Source: an uncultured Oscillospiraceae bacterium (GTDB taxonomy: Bacteria; Bacillota; Clostridia; Oscillospirales; Oscillospiraceae). From it: a DNA stretch of 64,000 nucleotides. The DNA lies in the NCBI GenBank assembly GCA_910579965.1, contig CAJTWF010000009.1:1-64000 (forward strand). The letters run 5' to 3'. This document shows positions 58,635 through 64,000 of the stretch, in pieces (position 1 is the first letter of the stretch; every line of letters begins with the position of its first letter). A program made the translations under genes and the position numbers. The notes under the pieces were generated by a model. The model was given only the letters and a program-made list of their open reading frames with translations. It ran no database searches and was not told where the DNA came from.

Positions 58635-58820
58635 TTACCAGGACGCCTTGCGCACGCCGGGGATCTCGCCCTTGTAGGCCAGCTCGCGGAAGCAGATGCG
58701 GCACACGCCGTAGTTGCGCAGATACGCGTGGGGGCGGCCGCAGATCTTGCAGCGGTTGTACTTGCGGCTGGAGAACTTGGGCTCGGCCTGCTGCTTAAGG
58801 ATCATAGACTTTTTTGCCAT
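58635..58820 (-). CDS. rpsN: 30S ribosomal protein S14, zinc-binding type
   Basis: A 61-residue short S14 (type Z) with the zinc ribbon CKICG...CRIC (Cys24, 27, 40, 43) and the conserved end FRELAYKGEIPGVRKASW. The zinc-free long paralogue is not in this window. Confidence 0.98.
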   Translation of the reverse strand: MAKKSMILKQQAEPKFSSRKYNRCKICGRPHAYLRNYGVCRICFRELAYKGEIPGVRKASW

Positions 58821-58835
58821 TTTTTATTCCTCCAA

Positions 58836-59375
<540 letters not shown>

Positions 59376-59392
59376 GTTTCCCTACTCCTTTC

Positions 59393-59704
59393 TTAAAGCT
59401 CGGCGCCGCAGTGCTTGCACACGCGGCTCTTCTTGCCGTTCTCAATCTTGTGGGCCACCCGGGTGCCCTTGCCGCACTTGGGGCAGACTACCTGCACCTT
59501 GCTGGCGTAGAGGGCGGCCTCCCGGCGGACAATGCCGCCCTCCTCGCCCTGACGGCGGGGCTTGGTGTGGCAGGTGACCATGTTCACGCCCTCCACCACC
59601 ACCTTGGCCTGGGCGGGGATGGTGGACTGCACCTTCCCCTGCCGGCCCTTGTCCTTACCGGACAGGACGACGACAGTGTCGCCCTTCTTTACATTCATAG
59701 CCAT
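59393..59704 (-). CDS. rplX: 50S ribosomal protein L24
   Basis: A 103-residue L24, an assembly initiator at the 5' end of 23S rRNA. The KOW motif is KKGDTVVVLSGKDKGRQGKV (5-24). The C-terminal half holds paired cysteines CPKCG...CKHCG, a zinc-ribbon form. The ATG at 59704 is preferred over one two codons later for its GGAG spacing. Confidence 0.96.
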   Translation of the reverse strand: MAMNVKKGDTVVVLSGKDKGRQGKVQSTIPAQAKVVVEGVNMVTCHTKPRRQGEEGGIVRREAALYASKVQVVCPKCGKGTRVAHKIENGKKSRVCKHCGAEL

Positions 59705-59721
59705 TTTCTCTCTGCTCCTCC

Positions 59722-60090
59722 TTACACGACCTCGGGAGCCAGCGAGAGGATCTTCATATAATCCTTGTCGCGCAGCTCACGGGCAACGGGCCCAAAGATA
59801 CGGGTACCTCTGGGGTTCCGGTCGTCCTTGATGAGGACAGCGGCATTATCGTCAAAGCGGACGTAGGTGCCGTCAGCGCGGCGCACGCCCTTGGCGGAGC
59901 GGACGATGACGGCCTTGACCACCTCGCCCTTCTTCACCGCGCCGCCGGGAGTGGACTTGCGCACGCTGGCCACGATCACGTCGCCGATGTTGCCGTACTT
60001 GCGCCGGCTGCCGCCCAGCACGCGGATGCACTTGATCTCCTTGGCGCCGGTATTGTCAGCCACCTTCAGAAAACTCTCCTGTTGAATCAT
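59722..60090 (-). CDS. rplN: 50S ribosomal protein L14
   Basis: A 122-residue L14 starting MIQQESFLKVADNTGAKEI, with KCIRVLGGSRRKYGNIGDVIVASV and the late GTRIFGPVARELRDKDYMKI. It forms an intersubunit bridge and binds the silencing factor RsfS in other bacteria. Confidence 0.98.
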   Translation of the reverse strand: MIQQESFLKVADNTGAKEIKCIRVLGGSRRKYGNIGDVIVASVRKSTPGGAVKKGEVVKAVIVRSAKGVRRADGTYVRFDDNAAVLIKDDRNPRGTRIFGPVARELRDKDYMKILSLAPEVV

Positions 60091-60105
60091 CTATCGGCAC
60101 CCCCC

Positions 60106-60369
60106 TTACTTCGCCTTCTCAATGATTTCGACCACGCGCCATCTCTTGTCCCTGCTGAGGGGGCGGGTCTCCATGACCTTGACCTTGTCGCCCACGCCGC
60201 AGGTGTTCTGCTCGTCATGGGCCTTGAGCTTATAGGTGCGGCCGACGATCTTCTTGTACAGAGGATGGGCCACGCGGTCCTCGATCGCTACCACGACGGT
60301 CTTGTCCATCTTGTCGGACACAACCTTGCCAACCCTGGTCTTACGGGAGGAAATTCTCGCTTCACTCAT
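60106..60369 (-). CDS. rpsQ: 30S ribosomal protein S17
   Basis: An 87-residue OB-fold protein binding 16S rRNA. RKTRVGKVVSDKMDKTVVVAIEDRVAHPLYKKIVGRTYKLKAHDE is the S17 signature, and GVGDKVKVMETRPLSRDKRWRVVEII follows. Confidence 0.98.
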   Translation of the reverse strand: MSEARISSRKTRVGKVVSDKMDKTVVVAIEDRVAHPLYKKIVGRTYKLKAHDEQNTCGVGDKVKVMETRPLSRDKRWRVVEIIEKAK

Positions 60370-60388
60370 CTCAATTTACCTCCTTCTC

Positions 60389-60589
60389 TTACTTGGCGGC
60401 AGCGGTCTGCTGCTCGCGGATAATGGTCTTGACTCGGGCAATGTCGCGCTTGACCTCGGCGATCTTGACCGGATTGTCCAGCTGATTGGTGGCGTGCTGC
60501 ATGCGCAGGAAGAACAGATCCTTCTTCAGGCTCACCAGCTTCTCGCTGCGCTCCGCCTCGCTCATCTTACGAATTTCACTTGCCTTCAT
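60389..60589 (-). CDS. rpmC: 50S ribosomal protein L29
   Basis: A 66-residue two-helix protein at the tunnel exit, beginning MKASEIRKMSEAERSEKLVS at 60589 with AGGTGA six bases upstream; an upstream GTG at 60598 is less likely. The ATG follows one base after the rplP stop. KKDLFFLRMQHATNQLDNP is the conserved core. Confidence 0.96.
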   Translation of the reverse strand: MKASEIRKMSEAERSEKLVSLKKDLFFLRMQHATNQLDNPVKIAEVKRDIARVKTIIREQQTAAAK

Positions 60590-60590
60590 C

Positions 60591-61025
60591 TCATTCACCT
60601 ACTTCCTCAGCTTCCGGTACCTCCCGCGCGACGATCTTCGTCTTGATGGGCAGCTTGTGGCTGGCCAGACGGAGCGCCTCGCGGGCCGTCTCCTCGGGGA
60701 CGCCGGCGATTTCGAACATGACGCGGCCGGGCTTGACCACGGCCACCCAGTACTCCGGGGAGCCCTTACCGGAGCCCATGCGGGTCTCGGCGGGCTTCTC
60801 GGTGATGGGCTTGTCGGGGAAAATCTTGATCCACACCTGGCCGCCGCGCTTGGTGTAGCGGGTCATGGCGATACGGGCGGCCTCGATCTGGTTGCTGGTG
60901 ATCCACGCGGGCTCGGTGGCCACCAGGCCGAAATCACCGTAGGTGATGGTGTTGCCCCTCATGGCCTTGCCGGTGAGGCGGCCGCGATGGACTCTGCGGT
61001 ATTTCACTCTCTTGGGCAGAAGCAT
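60591..61025 (-). CDS. rplP: 50S ribosomal protein L16
   Basis: A 144-residue L16 near the peptidyl-transferase centre and A-site tRNA elbow. It starts MLLPKRVKYRRVHRGRLTGK and contains RIAMTRYTKRGGQVWIKIFPDKPITEKPAETRMGSGKG, a hallmark stretch. Its start overlaps the rpsC stop by one base (TAATG). Confidence 0.98.
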   Translation of the reverse strand: MLLPKRVKYRRVHRGRLTGKAMRGNTITYGDFGLVATEPAWITSNQIEAARIAMTRYTKRGGQVWIKIFPDKPITEKPAETRMGSGKGSPEYWVAVVKPGRVMFEIAGVPEETAREALRLASHKLPIKTKIVAREVPEAEEVGE

Positions 61026-61873
61026 TACTGAGCGCCTCCTTCTTTCTTCTCAGGACGGGGACCGCGGAAGCCGCCGCCCTGTCCGTCGCGGCGGGGGCCG
61101 CGGGTGTCGTTGCTGCGGTTGAAACCGCCGCGGTTGTCACGGTTGAAGCCTCCACGGCGATCGCCATCCCGGCGGGGGCGGCGCTCACGGCGCTCCTCAT
61201 AGGGCTTGGAGGTGTCGATGGTGCGGGGGGTGGTGCGCAGGGCCTGGCTGAGGACCTCGCCCTTGTAGATCCACACCTTCACGCCGATGCGGCCAAAGGT
61301 GGTGGCGGCCTCCGCGAAGCCGTACTCAATGTCGGCCCGGATGGTCTGCAGGGGGATGGTGCCCTCGTGGTAGTGCTCCACGCCCGCGATCTCGCGGCCG
61401 CCCAGACGGCCGGAGCAGCAGCACTTGATGCCCTTGGCGCCGGCCCGCATGGCCCGGCCCATGGCGTTCTTCATGGCCCGGCGGTGGGAGATGCGCTTCT
61501 CCAGCTGCTGGGCGATGTTCTCCGCCACCAGCTGGGCGTTCATGTCCGGGGAGCGGACCTCCACGATGTTGAGCTTGGTGGGCTTGCCGATCATCTTCTC
61601 CACCTCCAGACGGGTGGCCTCGATGTCCTTGCCCTCCTTGCCGATCACCATGCCCGGGCGGGCGCAGTGGAGGAAGATGGTCACGCCGCCGTTGGAGCGC
61701 TCGATCTCCACCTTGGGCACCTGGGCGTTGTACAGCTTCTTCTTCAGGCAGTCGCGGATCCTCTTGTCCTCGACAAGCAGGTCTCCCACCTTCTCGCTGC
61801 TGGCATACCAACGGGAATCCCAGTCCTTGATGACGCCCACGCGCATGCCGTGGGGATTAACTTTCTGTCCCAT
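61025..61873 (-). CDS. rpsC: 30S ribosomal protein S3 with a long Gly/Arg-rich C-terminal extension
   Basis: A 282-residue S3. The KH domain shows GMVIGKEGKDIEATRLEVEKMIG and the C-terminal domain GIKCCCSGRLGGREIAGVEHYHEGTIPLQTIRADIEYG, with helicase-linked arginines near the mRNA entry. Typical S3 has about 210-235 residues; here about 60 extra residues follow, rich in R, G, N and D with repeated RGGFNR(D/S)N units and ending RPEKKEGGAQ. The extension is in frame with no frameshift sign and probably binds RNA; its role is unknown. Confidence 0.97.
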   Translation of the reverse strand: MGQKVNPHGMRVGVIKDWDSRWYASSEKVGDLLVEDKRIRDCLKKKLYNAQVPKVEIERSNGGVTIFLHCARPGMVIGKEGKDIEATRLEVEKMIGKPTKLNIVEVRSPDMNAQLVAENIAQQLEKRISHRRAMKNAMGRAMRAGAKGIKCCCSGRLGGREIAGVEHYHEGTIPLQTIRADIEYGFAEAATTFGRIGVKVWIYKGEVLSQALRTTPRTIDTSKPYEERRERRPRRDGDRRGGFNRDNRGGFNRSNDTRGPRRDGQGGGFRGPRPEKKEGGAQ

Positions 61874-61888
61874 AAACTGTCTCCTCCC

Positions 61889-62224
61889 TTATTCCTTCTC
61901 CGCGACCGCCAGGGTCACATGAGAGGTCCTCTTGTTGATCCGGTAGGCGCGGCCCTGGGCCCGGGGCATCACCCTCTTGAGGATGGGGCCCGGCGCGGCA
62001 AACACCTGGGAGACGTAGAGGCTCTCCACATCCATGCTGAAATTGTTCTCCGCGTTGGCCACGGCGCTCTTGAGGAGCTTAATCATGGGCTCAGAGGCAG
62101 CCTTGGGGGTCTGCATGAGGATGGCCATAGCGGTGTTCACATCCTTGCCGCGGATCAGATCGGCGACGATCTGCACCTTGCGGGGAGCGATGCGGAGATA
62201 TTTCAAATAGGCTTTTGCTTCCAT
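61889..62224 (-). CDS. rplV: 50S ribosomal protein L22
   Basis: A 111-residue L22 lining the exit tunnel. It starts MEAKAYLKYLRIAPRKVQIV at 62224; an ATG at 62236 abuts its GGAGG and is unlikely. The tunnel-hairpin region RVMPRAQGRAYRINKRTSH looks normal, without known macrolide-resistance deletions. Confidence 0.96.
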   Translation of the reverse strand: MEAKAYLKYLRIAPRKVQIVADLIRGKDVNTAMAILMQTPKAASEPMIKLLKSAVANAENNFSMDVESLYVSQVFAAPGPILKRVMPRAQGRAYRINKRTSHVTLAVAEKE

Positions 62225-62245
62225 TTTATTCTGCATCCTCCTTCA

Positions 62246-62509
62246 TTATTTGCCCTTGGCGTGGCCGCGGAAGGTCCGGGTGGGGGCGAACTCACCCAGC
62301 TTGTGGCCCACCATGTCCTCCTGAATGTAGACGGGCACATGCTTGCGGCCGTCGTGGACGGCGATGGTGTGGCCCACAAAGGCGGGGTAGATGGTGGAGC
62401 TGCGGCTCCAGGTCTTCAGCACCGACTTCTTGCCGGAATTGTTCATTTCCTCGACCCGCTTGAGAAGCTCAGGAGCAACAAAGGGGCCTTTCTTGATGGA
62501 TCTGCTCAT
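62246..62509 (-). CDS. rpsS: 30S ribosomal protein S19
   Basis: An 87-residue S19 of the 30S head. MSRSIKKGPFVAPELLKRVE starts it, and SRSSTIYPAFVGHTIAVHDGRKHVPVYIQEDMVGHKLGEFAPTRTFRGHAK is the conserved body. Confidence 0.98.
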   Translation of the reverse strand: MSRSIKKGPFVAPELLKRVEEMNNSGKKSVLKTWSRSSTIYPAFVGHTIAVHDGRKHVPVYIQEDMVGHKLGEFAPTRTFRGHAKGK

Positions 62510-62524
62510 ATCTTCCTGCCTCCT

Positions 62525-63361
62525 TTACTTCACGTTCCGACGCTTGACGATGAACTTGTCCGTGGGATTCTTCGTCTTGCGGGTCTTGTAGCCCAGAGCG
62601 GGCTTGCCCCAGGGGGTGACGGGGCCGGGACGGCCCACAGGGCTCTTGCCCTCGCCGCCGCCGTGGGGGTGGTCGCAGGGGTTCATGACGGAACCGCGGA
62701 CCGTGGGACGCCAGCCCATGTTGCGCTTGCGGCCGGCCTTGCCGATCTGGATGTTCTCGTGGTCGATATTGCCCACCTGGCCGATGGTGGCCATGCAGTT
62801 GAGCCGCACGATGCGCACTTCGCCGGAAGGCATACGGACCTGGGCATCGCTGCCCTCCTTGGCCATGAGCTGGGCGCTGGTGCCGGCGGAGCGGACCAGC
62901 TGGCCGCCCTTGCCGGGGTGCATCTCGATGTTGTGGATGACCGTACCAACAGGGATGTTGGCCAGGGGCAGGGCGTTGCCGGGCTTGATGTCGGCGGCGG
63001 AGGAGGAGAGAACCTTGTCGCCGGCAGCCAGGCCCACAGGGGCCAGGATATAGCGGCGCTCGCCGTCCTCGTACTCCACCAGCGCGATGTTGGCGCTGCG
63101 GTTGGGATCGTACTCCAGGCGCAGGACCGTGGCGGGCATATCCACCTTGTCCCGCTTGAAGTCGATGATGCGGTACTTGCGCTTGTTGCCGCCGCCGCGG
63201 TGGCGGACGGTGATGCGGCCGTAGCTGTTGCGACCGGCGTTCTTCTTGAGCACCTGGGTAAGGCTGGGCTCGGGCTTGGCCTTCTTATCCACGCCGTCGA
63301 AGCCGGAGACCGTCATGTGCCGGCGGGACGGGGTAGTCGGCTTAAATGTTTTAATAGACAT
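62525..63361 (-). CDS. rplB: 50S ribosomal protein L2
   Basis: A 278-residue L2, a primary 23S rRNA binder near the peptidyl-transferase centre. Conserved parts include GRITVRHRGGGNKRKYRIIDFKRDK, PGNALPLANIPVGTVIHNIEMHPGKGGQLVRSAG and the His-containing loop MNPCDHPHGGGEGKSPVGRP. It lies between rplW and rpsS. Confidence 0.98.
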   Translation of the reverse strand: MSIKTFKPTTPSRRHMTVSGFDGVDKKAKPEPSLTQVLKKNAGRNSYGRITVRHRGGGNKRKYRIIDFKRDKVDMPATVLRLEYDPNRSANIALVEYEDGERRYILAPVGLAAGDKVLSSSAADIKPGNALPLANIPVGTVIHNIEMHPGKGGQLVRSAGTSAQLMAKEGSDAQVRMPSGEVRIVRLNCMATIGQVGNIDHENIQIGKAGRKRNMGWRPTVRGSVMNPCDHPHGGGEGKSPVGRPGPVTPWGKPALGYKTRKTKNPTDKFIVKRRNVK

Positions 63362-63376
63362 GATTCACTCTCCTCC

Positions 63377-63670
63377 TTACACCATGCCCTCGAAGAGCTC
63401 GATGGTCTTGGAATCCTCGGTCAGCTGCACGATGGCCTTCTTCCACTCCTTGGTGCGGCCGGGACGGCCCGCGCCCACGCGCTTGGCCTTGCCGGGGACG
63501 ATCATGGTATTGACCTTGGCGACCTTGACGCCGAAGACCTCCTCTACGGCCTTCCTGATCTCGACCTTGCCCGCGGAGGGGGCAACCTCAAAGACATACT
63601 TCTTGTCAGCCGCGCCGGCCATGGAGCGCTCGGTGATGACGGGGCGAATGATAACATCATAGGAAATCAT
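63377..63670 (-). CDS. rplW: 50S ribosomal protein L23
   Basis: A 97-residue L23, the docking site for trigger factor and SRP at the tunnel exit. VIIRPVITERSMAGAADKKYVFEVAPSAGKVEIRKAVEEVFGVKVAKVNT is typical. Its start overlaps the rplD stop by 4 bases. Confidence 0.97.
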   Translation of the reverse strand: MISYDVIIRPVITERSMAGAADKKYVFEVAPSAGKVEIRKAVEEVFGVKVAKVNTMIVPGKAKRVGAGRPGRTKEWKKAIVQLTEDSKTIELFEGMV

Positions 63671-64000
63671 GCGTACACCTCCTCGATAGTGGCGAGGGCG
63701 GCCTGATCGATCACCAGGTACTTGGCGTTCACGAGGTCATAGACGCTCAGAATGCGGGCGGTGGTGGTCAGGACGCCGGGGATGTTGCGCGCGCTCTTGA
63801 CCACGGCCTCGTTGACCTCGGGGGTGATGACGACGGCCTTGCCGTCGCACTTCACAGCGTCCAGGAAGCCCTGGAAGGCCTTGGTCTTGATGGCGTCCAT
63901 CCGGATGGAGTCCACCACGATGATCTTCTCCTGCGCCGCCTTGGCGGACAGGACGCTCTTGAGCGCCAGACGCTTGACCTTCTTGTTGAGCACGTAGCTG
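63667..64000 (-). CDS. rplD: 50S ribosomal protein L4, C-terminal part (cut by window end)
   Basis: The last 110 or so residues of L4, reading SYVLNKKVKRLALKSVLSAK from the window edge and continuing to the stop at 63667. The GVLTTTARILSVYDLVNAKYLVIDQAALATIEE end is the L4 C-terminal signature. The frame remains open through base 64000, so the apparent GTG start at 63993 is not real; the true start lies beyond the window. Confidence 0.95.
   Translation of the reverse strand, partial: SYVLNKKVKRLALKSVLSAKAAQEKIIVVDSIRMDAIKTKAFQGFLDAVKCDGKAVVITPEVNEAVVKSARNIPGVLTTTARILSVYDLVNAKYLVIDQAALATIEEVYA

Noticed and set aside
61367..63706. A 779-codon frame antisense to rpsC through rplW
   Set aside because: It crosses six ribosomal protein genes and the gaps between them on the opposite strand, with low-complexity H, G, L content.

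Overview
The window reads as chromosome of a high-GC (roughly 60% or more), spore-forming, anaerobic Bacillota, most like a gut Oscillospiraceae of the Flavonifractor/Intestinimonas/Lawsonibacter kind. This rests on three sequence observations: sporulation genes (gpr, a GerA/SpoVAF-type protein, a PdaA-type deacetylase) in a GC-rich Clostridia-style gene order; a full glutamate fermentation pathway through 3-methylaspartate; and a one-piece selenium-dependent-type xanthine dehydrogenase. Species assignment is inference; no rRNA gene is present.

Layout. 1-9.4 kb: a PdaA-type peptidoglycan deacetylase, a MoxR/DUF58/transglutaminase operon, a MATE transporter, an SseB-like protein, and a SpoVAF-like germination protein with a good sigma-G promoter. 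9.4-15.2 kb (minus strand): an ECF sigma factor with two membrane partners, then a GntR-controlled ABC transporter operon whose operator overlaps its own promoter. 15.5-25.5 kb (minus strand): the methylaspartate cluster. glmS-glmL-glmE-mal converts glutamate to 3-methylaspartate and mesaconate; a two-subunit class I hydratase (probable mesaconase) and a citrate-lyase-like citD-citE-citF set (probable citramalate lyase) would carry mesaconate through citramalate to acetate and pyruvate. A GntR-type regulator sits between the two transcription units.

25.6-43.4 kb is mixed: an unusual ATPase with an alanyl-tRNA-synthetase-like tail, KtrB, a DUF362 protein, a phosphoesterase, rpsT (TTG start) divergent from gpr, gamma carbonic anhydrase, a low-GC methyltransferase of likely foreign origin, ApbE, an SLH protein, a 1 kb stretch of decayed insertion sequences, xanthine dehydrogenase, phosphofructokinase, yjdF behind a yjdF-type riboswitch, alanine racemase, a lipoprotein and NAD(P)H-hydrate dehydratase. 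43.5-49.5 kb: the CIRCE-controlled hrcA-grpE-dnaK-dnaJ operon, then rpiB and ktrA. 49.7-64 kb (minus strand): the S10-spc-alpha ribosomal superoperon from rplD (cut by the window end) to rplQ, including secY, adk, map, infA and rpoA, with an extra KOW-domain protein between map and infA and an S3 protein carrying a long Gly/Arg-rich tail.

Most promoters found are sigma-A type with 17-base spacing. Several dispersed palindromic repeats lie between genes. No CRISPR array, tRNA, rRNA, intact transposon or prophage was found. No clearly new multi-gene system stands out. The best leads are the regulation of the methylaspartate cluster, the yjdF leader with a Shine-Dalgarno-complementary stretch, the sigma-ECF cassette, the ATPase at 25.6 kb and the S3 tail.
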